DNA from: Petaurus breviceps papuanus
Taxonomy: Eukaryota > Chordata > Mammalia > Diprotodontia > Petauridae
Assembly (NCBI GenBank): GCA_028583685.1
Contig: JAMXIF010000003.1
Location: forward strand, 56,933,236-56,997,235
Reading direction: 5' to 3'
Length of the DNA stretch: 64,000 bases
Positions 22,970-35,880 of this stretch are shown in pieces. Every line of letters begins with the position of its first letter. The stretch's first letter is position 1. Below the pieces are notes generated by a model. It searched no databases. It was not told where the DNA came from and saw only the letters and a program-made list of their open reading frames with translations. A program made the position numbers and the translations under genes.

Positions 22970-23491
22970 AATAAATATAACTTACATTTCCACAGTGAGG
23001 AAGAGGACAAAAGACATGAAAAAATGATAAAAGAGAAAACAGTTTAAGAGAGGAAGTGTTTACAAGCAAAATATGCTTTTGAAAAGTGGGAAAATGAAAA
23101 GAAAGTTAGAGATAGAGAACAGAAGAAAATGAAATGGAGAGAAATATAAGTTAGTAATCATAACTGACAGTGAATTGGATGAGCTATCATATAAAATGGA
23201 AGTGGATAGCAGAATGGATTAAAATCTAGAGTCCAACAACATGTTGTTTATAAGTGGTACTCTTCAAAATAAGAAGACCCATACAATGTTAAAATAAAGG
23301 GTTATATGATAATTTAATATTCTTCATCTGAAATATTTTTAAATGGGGAACATTGGTACCAATTATGATTTAATTCAAAGCAAAAGCAAAAAATAGATAT
23401 AATTAAAAGGAATATTCAGAAAAATTGGAATTTGCTAAAATGTTAGCTTAATGAAGTAATGTCAAAAAATTTTACTGTACAATTCTCTTAC
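22970..23491 (+). mobile_element. Old L1: end of spacer and start of ORF2 (endonuclease region)
   Basis: 'gagagaaatataagttagtaatcataactgac' and 'agtggatagcagaatggattaaaa' match the ORF2 start at 48085-48175. It then decays and jumps toward the C-terminal ORF2 region, which continues at 26375 after the antisense HAL1. Confidence 0.65.
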
Positions 23492-23505
23492 AAGGATGTA
23501 ATTTC

Positions 23506-23796
23506 ATTTCTTTTCTTTTTTTTGAAGACTTTATTTTATTTTTTTCCTTTTTTCCAAATGCTTTATTAACTTCTGATTTACATCATTCATTTCCACCAGA
23601 TTTTGAGTTACAAATTTTCTTCCCAATTTTCCCCTACCCACTGCCCCAAAATAGCATTCCCACAGGATATCCACTCCACTCCTCCAATCTGCTCTCTCCC
23701 ATATTTTCTACCATGCCACTTTCGACTTTTCCAGTGGATCTCTATGCTTCAGTGCCTACATATCTTATTTCCAAATTACATGTAAAATAGTTTTAG

Positions 23797-23835
<39 letters not shown>

Positions 23836-26360
23836 AATATTTGATTTTAAAACTTTGAATTCCAGATTCATTCCCTTCCTCCCTTGTCACCCAACCATAC
23901 TGGGAAGGTAAGCAGTTAAGTATACGTTGTACATGTGTGGCTACTGCAAAACAATAACATAGTAGATATATTGTAAAAGATGGACTATATTTATCTTCCT
24001 CCTATCCCACCTCCCACTTGTTCTATTCTCTGATTTGATCCTGTCCCTTTTCAAAAGTTGGTGCTTCCAACTTCCCTCCCCACCAGCCTGCCCTCTCTTC
24101 CATCATTTCCCCTCTCATCCCCTTCCCCCCCTAGTCTCCTGGAGGGTGAGTTACCCTATTTATTGTGTGTTTCATTCCCTTCTCAAGCCAAATTCAAAGG
24201 GAATAAGGTTGAAACATTCCCTTTTACCTTCCTATTCTTCCCCTCCATTGTAACCATTTTCCCTTGCCTCTTCTATATGAGATAGTTTAACCCATTCTGT
24301 ATCTCCCCATCTCCTCTCATTACATTCCTCTCTCACCTCTTAATTTCACCTTTTAAGTATCATCCCTTCCTATTAACTTGGTCCTGTGCCCTCTATCTAT
24401 GTATACCTGTAAACATATATACACATTCATATATTTATTCATATGCTCATATACCCTCATACACACACACATATTCCCTTCAACTACTGAGAAAAGTTTC
24501 ATAAGATACAATTATTGTTTTTACATGTAGGAATGTTAATAGTTCAACTCTGATAAGTTCCTTATAATTTCTTTCTCTGTTTACTTTCTCATGCTTCCCT
24601 TGCTTCTGATATCTGAATGTCAGATTTTCTATTCAACTCTGGTTTTTTCACCAAGAATGCTTGAAAGTCCTCTATTCCACCAAATGACCATATTTTCCCC
24701 TGAAACATGATACTCAGTTTTGCTGGGTAGGTGATTCTTGGTTTTAATACCAGCTCCTTTGACCTCTGGAATATCATATTCCAAGCCCTTCGATCCCTCA
24801 GTGTAGAAGTTGCCAGATCCTGGGTTATGCTGATTGTGTTTACACAATATTCAAATTGTTTCTTCCTGGCTTCTTGTAACATTCTATCCTTAATCTGGTA
24901 ATTCTGGAACCTGGCTATAATATTCCTAGGAGTTTTCTTTTGGGGTCTTTTTCAGGACATGATCAGTGGATTCTTTCAAACTATAGTTTTTCTTCTGGTT
25001 CAAAAACATCAGGGCAGTTTTCTTTGAGAACTTCCTGGAGGATGATTTCTAGGTTCTTACTTTGATCATGGCTTTCAGGTAGTCCAATAATTTTTAAATT
25101 CTCTCTCCTGGATCTATTTTCCAGGTCAGTGGTTTTTCCCATGAGATATTTCACCTTGCCTTCTATTCTTTCATTTGTTTGGATCTGTTTAATAGAATCT
25201 TGGTTTCTCATATAGTCAGTAGCTTCCATTTGCTCCAATCTAATTCTGAAGCAATGATTCTCCTCTCATTGAGCTTTTGATATTCTTTTTCCATCTGGCA
25301 AATTTGGCTTTTTAAGCCATTCTTCTCCTCATTGCCTATTTTAGCCTCTTTTGACATTTGAGTTAGTCTAATTTTTAATGTAGTATTTTCCTCAGTCAGG
25401 CTGTTGACTCTCATTTCATAATTTTCTTGCATTGTTCTCATTTCTCTTCACAATTTTTCCTCCACTTCCCTTGTCTGCTTCTTAAGGTCTTCTATGGCCT
25501 GTAACCAGCTCGTATTTTCCTTTGAAGCTTTTGGTGCAGGAGTTCTGACTTCACTGCCTTCCTCCTGTTCTATACTTTGCTCCTTTTTGTCCCCAAAATA
25601 GGAGTCCAATGTTGGAATCTTCTGTCTGCTTTGTTTCCTTTGCCTGGTCATTTCCCCCCTCACTAACTTGTCCCCTGGGCTTTTTTCCACAGTAGGATTC
25701 TGCCACCAGACAGGGGAGCTTTCATCCCAAATGCTGGGGTTTTCTCAGCTGCGAGAGATATTAGATGGGTTCCCTCTCTGAGGTCTCCACATTCTCTGGC
25801 AAGATGGACACACACCCCAGGACCTCCACCTTAGACTGCAATCCAGATCCAAGCAGGTAAAAGCAAGAGCGATTACCCCTCAAACTGGTGCTTCATCTCC
25901 CTACACTCTTCATGACAGTAGTTGAAGCTGCCAGGTAGTGCTGCCTGGCTGTGCAGACATCTCAGTGGCTTCTCACCCTAGGAGCAAAAGCCATGCCTTC
26001 CCACTTACTGGGTTCCAAAATCCAGACTGCACTGACCTCTTATTTTGTCCTTCACATATATATGTTGACAAATCTGGAAATGGCCACAGCTGCTGCTGAT
26101 CTGAAGTCCTTCTGGTTGGTGGTTGGTCATGCCTGCCCTGGGGCTAAAGCCTTGGTGTGGGGCTGGGTGGCTCCCAGAGTGCTGAGCTGGCTGATTCCTG
26201 CTGGCCTGTGGCTGTCATCAACAGGAGGTTAGCTTCTCTGTGACGTTTTGTGGGTTCTGCAGACCCAAAGTTTGTTTAGAGTCCCCTTTTTACCTGGATT
26301 GGAGAAGATGGAAGTCGGAGCCATGGGCCACAGGGAGGTCCTGCTTCTACTCCACCATCT
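23506..26360 (-). mobile_element. Full-length HAL1, antisense, inserted in an old L1
   Basis: TSD 'aaggatgtaatttc' at 23492-23505 and 26361-26374, both copies perfect, 14 bp. Read on the minus strand it has the leader (from 26360, 'agatggtggagtagaagcagg'), ORF1 (25690 down to 24589), the purine-rich tail, a (TA)n tract (23798-23832) and the 3' end at the left. The flanking L1 ORF2 reads straight across if the element is removed, so the HAL1 is younger than that L1. Confidence 0.9.
24589..25690 (-). pseudogene. HAL1 ORF1, broken into about four frames
   Basis: N-terminal piece 25690-25448 begins MEKSPGDKLVRGEMTRQRKQ and contains IPTLDSYFGDKKEQ. It ends at a stop just before REMRTMQENYEMRV, where the next piece takes over in the same protein order. 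Frameshifts follow near 25230 (coiled coil) and before 24882. The C-terminal piece carries LKPRITYPAKLSIMFQGKIW. Together the pieces cover the N-terminus, coiled coil, RRM-like segment and C-terminal domain. This copy preserves CAG where the 8447 copy has its two early stops. Confidence 0.85.
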
Positions 26361-26374
26361 AAGGATGTAATTTC

Positions 26375-26760
26375 TTAAATATAGTGTAGAATAGAGCTAA
26401 ATTCATAAAGAAAATTAGAGGCTCTCCACAATTGATACAAAGGATATAACAAGCAGTTTTCATAAGAAATCAAAGAAATCTATAGCAATATTTTTTAAAT
26501 AAAAGCTCTGAGCCAGCATAGATAAGAGAAAGGAAAATTAAGACAATTCTGGTATAACCCCATAATCCATGAAAAATAAAAATTTCTGGCAGGTATGAGG
26601 GAAAAACTAGTACACTAATGAATTGTTGGCAGAATAGTGAATTCATCTAACAATTCTGGATATCAATTTGAAACTAGGTCCAAAAAGCTATAAAACTGTG
26701 CATAGACAGATAGTAGTCGTATGAGTTTTATATAATGATATGATTATCTTTAAAAAGCAA
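26375..26760 (+). mobile_element. Old L1: ORF2 C-terminal fragment
   Basis: It continues the L1 interrupted at 23491 ('ttaaatatagtgtagaatagagctaaattc', then 'gatacaaaggatataacaagcag'). It is diverged and lacks a frame. Confidence 0.65.
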
Positions 26761-27830
26761 TATTAATTAATGGATGAGAAAGAAAATTGCACTGGTAGAA
26801 GGTGACTGGGAGAGGTAGAATGGGATAAATTATCTGACATCAAAGAAGCCTTAAAGATTTTACAATAGAGGCGAAGATGAATGAAGCAAGGAGGGAAGCA
26901 TAAGAACATTTTTCTCATCAATATTGGCTCAAAAAGGGAAAAATATAAATACTCATTTAGGTGTAGAAAGCTATCTTACCATACAGGAAATTATGAGAGG
27001 AAGGGGATAAGAGAAGGGTAGAAGCTGATAGGAGGGAGATCAGTTTGGGGGAGGTAAAAGTCAGAAGCAAAATATTTTTTGAGAATGGATACAGTAAAAG
27101 AAGAGAGGGAGGGAAGAAGAAGGGGAGGAAGGGTGGGAAAGAGGAAGAGACAGAAAGATGGAGAGAGAGTGATAAAGAAGGGAAATATATAACTACATAG
27201 CTGTAATCAGTACTGTGGGTAAAAATGTAGTGAATTTCTCTGATTAAGATGTCATTTGTCAAAAATATAGAAAACTGAGTCAACATTATAGAAATAAGTC
27301 CCATTTTTTAATTGATAAATGGTCAAAGGATATGAACAGGCAGTTTTCAGACAAAGTAAACAAAGCTATCTATAGTCAAATGAAATTGCTCTAAATTTCT
27401 ATTTATTAGAAAAAATGCAAATTAAAGCAACTCTGAGCTACTACCTTACATCTATCAGATTGGTCAATATGATGGAAAAGAACAATGACCAATGTTGGAG
27501 GGGGTGTGGGAAAATTAATATATTAATGTGCTATTGGTGAAGCTGCATACTGATTCAAGCCTTTTGGAGAACAATATGGAGACATGCCCAAAGTTCTATA
27601 AAACCATGCATATTTTTTAAACAAGTAATACCACTAATAAATATGTACTCGATATAGATTTAAAACAAAAAGGGAAAGGACATATATGTACAAAAATATT
27701 AGTGATAGCTATTTTAGTGTTAGGAAAGAATTAGATATTGAGAGCATGTCCATCAACTAGGGAATGGTTTAGAAAATTTTTGCATATTATTGGGATGGGA
27801 TTCTATTGTGCTTCAAGAAATGGTGAGCAA
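26761..27830 (+). mobile_element. Second old L1 fragment: inter-ORF spacer joined to ORF2 C-terminus
   Basis: 26761-27220 resembles the purine-rich L1 spacer/HAL1 tail. At about 27230 it jumps to the ORF2 C-terminal region ('aattgataaatggtcaaaggatatgaacaggcag', 27310-27343). Most of ORF2 is deleted. The HAL1 at 27833 interrupts or follows its end. Confidence 0.65.
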
Positions 27831-27832
27831 GG

Positions 27833-30800
27833 GGAGCAGACTCAAGATGGCAGAGTAGAAGCAGAACTTCCATGAGGCTCCAGCTTCCACCTCCTCCGAT
27901 TCACATAAAAAATGACTCTAGAAAAACTTTGGAGCTACATAACCCACAAAATGACAGAGAGAAGATAACTTCCCCCCTGAAGACACTCCAGCAGTCCAGC
28001 AGGAAGGGGCCAGCATAGCACTCTGGGAGTCAAGCCCAAACCCATGTGAGAGGGAGGTTTTAGCCACAGGGTGGCCACAGCCAGCTGCCAGCTGGAGGGA
28101 CTTCAGAACACCAGAAGCTATGGTGGTTTGAAGAATTATCAACCTACAGATGCTAAGGACAAATTGAGAGGTCAGTGGAGTGTAGACTTGGGGATCCAGC
28201 AGCTCAAGTGTTTTGTCTGGCCTTTACATCCTGGAGGGAGAAGCCACTGAAGTGCTGTGGCCATGCAGCCACCAACTCATGGCAGCTTCAGCTCCTGGCT
28301 TATAGTTAGCAGGGGGACCAATCAACCAGACTGAGGGGTAATTACTCTTATTTTGCCTGCTTGGATCTGGACTGCAGTCTAGGGTGGAGGTCCTGGGGTA
28401 TGTGACCAGCTTGCCAGAGTGTGGAGGCTCAGGGAGGGCAACCAACTAACAGGTCCAATAGATGCAAAAATCCCTGTGATTGTAATAAAACTCCCCTCTC
28501 TGGTAGCAGAGTCCTAATTTGGCAAAAAGCTAAAAGTCAAGTATTTTTGCAGCAACATGAGCAAGCAAAGGAAGGAAAGCAAGCAGAGCAATCCAATATT
28601 GCACTCCCATTTTGGAGGGAAAAAAAATGACAAAGCATGGAACAGAAGGAAGACAACAAATCCAGAACTCCTGCAACAAAAGTTTCCAAGAAAAATACAA
28701 GCTGGTTACAGGCTATAGAGGGCTTTAAGAAGGATTTTGAAAAACAAATAAGAAAATTGCAGGAAAATTTGGGAAGAGAAATGAGAATGATGCAAGTAAA
28801 TTATTAAATGAGTGTCAACAACCTGACTGAAGAAAATACCACCTTAAAAGTAGAATAACTCAAATGGCAAAAGAGCCTCAAAAAGACAATGAGGAGAAGA
28901 ATGCCTTACAAAGCCAAATTTGCCAGATGTAAAAAAGAATGTCAAAAGCTCACTAAAGAGAATCATACCTTCAGAATTCGATTGGAGCAAATGGAAGCTT
29001 CTGAATTTATGACAAATCAAGATACTATTAAACCGATCCAAACAAATGAAAAAATACAAGGAAATCTGAAATACCTCATTGGAAAAACAACTGATCTGGA
29101 AAATAGATCCAGGAGAGATAATTTTAAAAGTATTGGACTACCTGAAAGCCATGATCAAAAAAAAAAAAGAACCTAGAAATCATCATTCAAGGAATTATCA
29201 AGGAAAATTGCCCTAATTTTTTTTAGAACCAGAGGGCAATATAGAGGTTTAAAGAATCCACCAATCACCTCCTGAAAAAAGATCCCCAAAAGAAAACTAC
29301 TAGGAATATTATAGTCAGCTTCTGAATTCCCAGATCAAGAAGAAAATATTACAAGCTGTCAGGAAGAAACAATTTGAATATCATGGAAACACAATCAGGA
29401 TAACACAGGATCTGGAAGCTTCTACATTTAGGGATCAAAGGGCTTGGAATATGATATTCTGGAGATCTAAGGAGTAGTTATTAAAACCAAGAATCACGTA
29501 CCAAGCAAAACTGATTATCACGTTTCAGTGAAAAATATGGTCAGTCAATGGAATAGAGGACTTTCAAGAATTCTTGATGAAAAACTAGAATTGAATAGAA
29601 AATCTGACATTGAAACACAAGAAGCAAGAGAAGCATGAGAAGGTAAACAGGGAAAAGAAATCATAAGGATAATATCAAAGTTGAACTATTTACATTCCTA
29701 TATGGGAAAATGATAATTATAACTTATGAAAATTTTCTCAGTATGTGAATAGTTGAAGGGAATAGAAAGGCATATATATGATACATACATATGTCAATAT
29801 AGGAGGGTATATGGGCATATGAATACATATGTGAGTGTTTACATATTTGTACAGGTATACATAGGCAGAGGGCACAGGACCAGTTTAATAGGAAGGGATA
29901 ATACTTAAAAGGTGAAATTGAGAGGTGAGAGAAGAATTCATTTGCCCATATACCCTCCTAAATAGACATATATTTGCATGTATACATACATACATATATA
30001 TGAATGTGTATATATGTACACACATATTCCTTTCTATTCCTTTCAACTATTCTGGAGGTCAAAGGAGCTAGGATTAAAACCAAGAATCACCGACCAAGCA
30101 AAACTGAGTATCATGTTCCAGGGGAAAATATGGTCATTCAGTGGAACAGAGGACTTTCAAACATTCTTGATGAAAAACCCGAGTTGAATAGAAAATTTGA
30201 CATTCAGATACAAGAAGTAAGAGAAGCTTGAGAAGGAAAACAGGGAAAAGAAATCATAAGGAATTTAACAAAGCTGAACTACTTATATTCCTACATGAAA
30301 AACAATAAGTGTAATTTATGAAACCTTTCTCAACATGAGAATAGGTGAAGGGAATAGAAATGTATACGTGTGTGTATCTTTACATACATAAATGTCAATT
30401 TTGGAGTGTATATGGGGGTATGAATACATATGTGAATGTGTGTATATATGTCTACAGTTATACATAGACAGAGGACACAGGACCAATCGAATAGTAAGGG
30501 ATGATCCTTAAAAGTTGATAATAAGATTTGAGAGAGGAATATAATGAGAGGAAATGGGGAGAGACAGGATGGTGTAAATTATTTCATATAAAAGAGGCAA
30601 GGGAAAATGGTTACAATGGAGGGGAGGAACAGAAAGGCAAAAGGGATTGATTCAAACTTATTCTCATTTAATTTGGCTTAGGGAAGGAATGACATATATA
30701 ATAAATAGGATATCTAACCTTACAAGAGAGTAGACATGAAGGGGAAGAGAGGGGGTATAATGGAAAGTTGGGCAGGCTGGGGGTAGGGAAGTTGGAAGCA

Positions 30801-31228
30801 CCCACTTTTGAAAAGGGAAAGGATCAAAGTAGAGAATAGAATGAGTGGGGGGTGGGATAGGATAGAGGGAAATATAGTCAGTCTTCCACAATATATCCAC
30901 TATGAAAATATTTTGCATAGCTACTCATGTACATCCTATATTGAATTGCTTATCTTTCCAGTGAATGTGGGTGACAAGAGTAGAAGGGAAAGAATCTGAA
31001 AATTTTAAAATCAAATGTTTAAATGTACACACACACACACACGTTATTATTAACATTTTACATGAAACTGGAAATTGATATATACTGGCACTGGGGCATA
31101 GAGATCCACTGTGCCCTATTGGAAAGTCAAAGGGAAAATGAGAGAAAATATGAGAGAATAGATTGGGGGAGGGGAAGTTCAGTGGGAACAATGTTTTGGA
31201 GTGGTGGGTAGAGAAAATTGGGGAGGAA
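27833..31228 (+). mobile_element. Composite HAL1 with an inverted segment and a duplicated 3' half
   Basis: 27833-29937 is a HAL1 from its 5' end ('gggagcagactcaagatggcagagtag') through a degraded ORF1 (about 28545-29640) into the tail. 29938-30047 is the reverse complement of tail sequence like that at 29740-29850. At 30048 the element restarts within the ORF1 C-terminus (TILEVKGARIKTKNH in one frame, KPELNRKFDIQIQ in another) and runs through a second tail. The second part looks like a 5'-inverted HAL1 insertion joined to the first copy. Confidence 0.75.
29938..30047 (-). repeat. Inverted HAL1 tail segment
   Basis: 'catttgcccatataccctccta' and 'attcctttctattcctttcaac' are the reverse complements of HAL1 tail motifs present at 29741-29830. 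It is flanked by forward-oriented HAL1 on both sides. Confidence 0.8.
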
Positions 31229-31534
31229 ACATTAAAAGGAAAAAGAATTGTTCTCAACAAAATGGGAAGGCTTCTATCTAAAACCTGAACATTGGCTTCA
31301 AGACAACATACCATTTTCTAGGTGCTGAACATCCTGTTTGGAATCAAATGAAGTAAACTCATTCAGATATCCTGGAGCATAAGGGAATAGATTTGTCCCT
31401 GATGGGTCTAGTCCACCTGTATATCTCTTCTTTACTATCTTCATTTACTTTGTTCTTGCTGTTATTTTTTGTTGTTCTTGTTTTGAAATTCAGTGACTAA
31501 TTCGTAGACTAATACTTTCTAGATATCCATTGCT
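31229..31534. other. Unassigned DNA
   Basis: No gene or family recognised between the HAL1 end and the next SINE. Confidence 0.5.
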
Positions 31535-31667
31535 GGTACAGCAGGAAGAAGTCTGACTCTGAAGGCATTGGACCTAGGTTCAAATTCCAATTTTTTTTCA
31601 ATGTTTACTACCTATATGACTTCAGATAAGTCACTTAGCCGCCCTGATGAAGTATGTTGGGTTAGGG
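31535..31667 (+). mobile_element. MIR/tRNA-type SINE fragment
   Basis: 'gacctaggttcaaattcc' (B-box-like) and 'tatgacttcagataagtcacttagc' mark a diverged tRNA-derived SINE. Confidence 0.55.
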
Positions 31668-31684
31668 AGACACAAGACCCTTAA

Positions 31685-34560
31685 AAATATTTTTCAAATT
31701 CATTTTTTTTGCATTTTTCAAATAGTTTATTAACTTCTGATGTACATCATTAATTTCTGCCAGATTTCGATTTACAAATTTTCTCCCTGTTTTACCCCTA
31801 CCCACCACCCCAAAATTGCAATACCACAGGATATCCCCTCCTTCAGTCTGCCCTCTTCGATATCTTCTCCCATACTCCCTTCAACTTTTCCAGTAGGGAA
31901 TGGTGAGTCTCTATGACCCAGTGCCTGTATACCTCATTTACCAATTTCATGTAAAATAGTATTAATAATAGTATATATAATAATAAATATTTCATTTTAA
32001 GACTTTGAGTTCTAGATTCATTCCCTTTCTGCCTTGTGACCCATGATTACTGGGAAGAAAAGCAGTTCAGTATAGGTTGTACATGCGTAGCTAATGCAAA
32101 ACATTAACATAGAAGATATATTGTAACAGACTATAATTCTCTCCCTCCTATCCCACCACCCACTTGTTGTATTCTCTACTTTGATCCTGTAACTTTTCAA
32201 AAGTGAATGCTTCCAAATTCCCTCCCCCCCAGCCTGCCCTTCCTTCCATCATCCCCCCTCTCATCGTCTTTCCCCCTATTCTCCTATAGGGTGAGATACC
32301 CTATTTAGTGTGTATGTCCTTCCCTACCTGAGGCAAATTCAATGACAATAATGTTGACCCATTCCCTTTTGCCTCCCTATTCTTTCCCTCCACTGTAACC
32401 ATTTTCCATTTGCCTCTTCTATATAAGATAGTTTACCCCATTCTGTCTCTCTCCATCTGCTCTCATTATTTTCCTCTCACCTCTTAATTTCACCTTTTAA
32501 GTATCATACCTTCCTATTAACTTGGTCCTTTGCCCTCTGTCTATGTATACCTGTAAACATATATGAAAAAACTTCACATAAGTATTCATATACCCATATA
32601 CCCCCAATACATACATGCCTACATACATACATACATATATATGTATATATACATATATATACACATATATTCCTTTCTACAATTTCCATACTGAGGAAAG
32701 TTTCATCAGTTACAATTATTGTTTTTCCATGTAGGAATGTTAATAGTTCAACTTTGATAAGTGGCTCATAATTTCTTTTCCCTGTTTACCTTCTCAAGCT
32801 TCTCTTGCTTCTTGTATCTGAATGTCAAATTTTCTACTCATCTCTGGTTTTTTCATTAAAAATGCTTGAAAGTCCTCTGTTCCACTGAATGACCATATTT
32901 TGCCCTGAAACACAATACTCAGATTTGTTCAGTAGGTGATTCTTTGTTTTAATCCCAGCTCCTCTGCCCTCTGGAATCAGGCCCTTCAATCCTCAGTGTA
33001 GAAGCTGCCAGATCCTGTATTATCTTGATTGTGTTTCTGCAATATTTAATTCTTTCTTCTTGGCTGCTTGTAAAATTCTCTCCTTGATCTGAGAATTCTG
33101 GAACCTGGCTTTAATATTCCTAGGAGTTTTCTTTTTGGGATCTTTTTCAGGAGGTAATCAGTGGATTCTTTCAACCTCTATTTTGCCTTCTGGTTCTAAA
33201 ACATCAGGGCAATTTTCCTTGAGAATTTCTTGGAGGATGATTTCTAGTTTCTTTCTTTAACCATGCCTTTCAGGTAGTCCAATAATTTTAAAATACTCTC
33301 TCCTGGATCTATTTTCCAGGTCACTCTTTTTTCCCATGAGATATTTCACATTGCCTTCTATTCTTTCATTTGTTTGGATCTCTTTAAAACTTTCTCATAA
33401 AGTCACTAGCTTCCCTTTGCTCCATTTTAAATCTGAGGGAACAATTCTCCTCATTGTGCTTTTGAGCTTCTTTTTCCATGTGGCAAAATAAGCTTTTTAA
33501 GGCATTCCTCTCCTCATTGTCTTTTTGAGCCTCTTTTGCCAATTGAGTTAGTCTGTTTTTCAAGGGGTGATTTTCCTCAGTCAGCCTGTTGAATCTCATT
33601 TCTTAATTTTCTTGCATCATTCTTATTTCTCTTCCCAATTTTTCCTCCACTCCTCTTACCTGCTTCTTAACATCCTCTATCTCTTGTAACCAGCTCATAT
33701 TTTCATTTGAAGCTTTTGGTGCTTAAGTTCTGACTTCACAGACTTCCTTATGCTTTGCTCTTTTTTGTCCCCACAATAGGAGTCTAATGTTGGATTCTTT
33801 TGTTTGCTTTGTTTTCTTTGCCTGGTCATGTCCTTCCTCAGTCACTTGTTCCATGGGCTTTTTGCCACAATAGGACTCTGCCACCAGACAGGGTAGCTTT
33901 TATCCCAAGCGCTGGAGTTTTCTCAGCTGCTGGATGTCTTATTTGGGTGCTCTCTCCAAGACCTCCACATGCTCTGGCAAGCTGGTCACACACCCCAGGA
34001 CCTCCACCCTAGACTGCAATCCAGATCCAAGCAGGTTAAATCAAGAGTGATTAACCCTCATACTGGTAGCTTGGTCCCCCTACACTCTGCAGTCCAGGAG
34101 CTGAAGCTGCCACTTGGTGCTGGCTGGCTGTGCTGGGGTCTCAGTGTCTTCTTGTCCCGGGCGCAAAAGCCACACATTCTCAATTACTGGGTCCCAAAGT
34201 CCAGACTGCACTGACCTCTCACGTTTTCCTTACCATCTATGTGTTGATAAATCTGAAAATGTCCATAGCTGCTGGTGATCTGTAGTCCCTGCAGCCAGCT
34301 GCTGGGGGCTAATCAGACCTGCCCTGGGGCTAAGACCTCGACTTGTGTGTGGCTGGGCTTGGCTCCCAGAGCACTGTTCTGGCTGATTCCTGCTGGCTTG
34401 ATGGGCTGTCCTCAGCAGGAGGTTAGCTTCTCTGTGTCAATTTGTGGGTTCTGAAGCTCCAAAGTTTGTTTAGAGTCCCCTTTTAAATGGATTGGGGAAG
34501 GTGGAAGCTGGAGCCAGGAGGAGGTCCTGCTTCTACTCTGCCATCTTGACTCCTCCCCCA
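31685..34560 (-). mobile_element. Full-length HAL1, antisense, with 17-bp TSD
   Basis: TSD 'agacacaagac(c/t)cttaa' at 31668-31684 and 34561-34577, one mismatch. The 5' end is at the right, reading 'ggggaggagtcaagatggcagagtagaag' on the minus strand. Minus-strand ORF1 runs from about 33845 down to 32795 and is broken; pieces include LTQLAKEAQKDNEERNALKS. The tail has a TA/TG tract near 32560-32670. The long 3' end version is present at 31700-31990. Confidence 0.9.
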
Positions 34561-34579
34561 AGACACAAGACTCTTAATA

Positions 34580-34960
34580 ATTTTGTGACTCTGGGAGAGT
34601 CAATTAACTTCTGTCCACTTCAATTTCCCCATCTATAAAATAGGGATATTAATTACATCTACTTTTCAGTGTTTGAGCCTATCTCTCTACAGTGCCATCT
34701 TACAGCTATTCAAATTTTGAATACATGAATAACTCTTCAAATGAAGTACTTTTTAAACATTAAAGTACTATGTAATTTGCTAGTTATTACCATCATCACT
34801 ATGACCACCACCACAACAACTATCATCATCATCATCCATATCATCATAATTACTATGACCAATGACAATCGTAATAAAAATGAGGGGGTTGGACCAGATG
34901 ACCTTCAAACTTCCTTCTAGGGCTAATGATTCTGTGATCAGTGATCCATAACACCCAGAA
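34580..34960 (+). mobile_element. MIR-type SINE
   Basis: 'gtgactctgggagagtcaattaacttctg', 'caatttccccatctataaaatagggat' and a later 'ggggttggaccagatgacctt' terminus. A (CAT/ACC)-rich simple repeat lies inside at about 34795-34855. Confidence 0.65.
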
Positions 34961-35004
34961 CAATGCCAGACACACAAGTATTAAATAATTAATTTAATGT
35001 CACA

Positions 35005-35880
35005 ATGGAACTGGATCCACCTTTTTTTAAAATATACATGTTTTATGTTTATGTAACAAAATGTGTAGTTCATAAGAGTACTCTTGTAACAAAGTAAAAC
35101 AATTCAATAAAATTAATACTACAGTGATTCCATCTAAAAAGTTCATCACATATCTCTATGCCACCCTCTGTTTTGAAGTGATTTTTTTAAATAAAAAGAA
35201 ATATGTATTATTTCCCTCACACTTCCCACCATATAAGGAAAAAGAGAGAAAAATTCTCTTTTGTAACAAATATATATATATGGTTAAGCTAAAAAAATTC
35301 CCTTTATGGTTCTGTATTTTCTCTCACATTCATATTATAATGTACTTTTAATCCTTTGGTATCATGAATGGTCATCATACTGATCCAAATTATTACATAT
35401 TTCAAAGTTGCTTATTTTAGCAGTGTGGTTATTATTGGATAAACTATTACCCTGGTTCTGTTCATTTCACTCTTCATCAATTTATAATTTTTTGTTGAAA
35501 AAGATTATCATTTTGGGGGCAGCTAGGTGATGTAGTGAATAGAACCCTGGGCCTGGAGTCAGGAGGACCTAAGTTGAAATCAGCCTCAGACATTTGATAC
35601 ACTTATTGTGTGAGCTTGGGACAGTCACTTAATTCCAATTGCCTTGCCTTCCCCTCCTCCAAAAAAGAAACAAAAAAATTGGCATTTTTACGATATTGAT
35701 ATAATATAAATGATTCTTAAGCTTCTGCTAACTTCACTATGTATAGCAGTATATACAATTCTTTATGTATCTTTTTCAAATTGTCCATTTAAAAACACAA
35801 CAATGCTCCATCACTTCCAATACTTCCATTGTTATACAAAATATTCATACATTTCTCAATCAGCATTTCCAAATAAGACT
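35005..35880 (-). mobile_element. Old L1 3' end, antisense
   Basis: 'ggttctgttcatttcactcttcatcaatttat' and, after a SINE, 'catttctcaatcagcatttccaaat' follow the antisense order of marsupial L1 C-terminus and 3' UTR. It is strongly diverged. Confidence 0.5.
35516..35665 (+). mobile_element. tRNA-derived marsupial SINE (WSINE/SINE1-like)
   Basis: 'gggggcagctaggtgatgtagtgaatagaa' head, 'cctggagtcaggaggacctaagtt' middle and 'cagtcacttaattccaattgcc' end, with an A-rich tail. Flanks 'attatcatttt' and 'attggcatttt' suggest a TSD. Confidence 0.85.
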
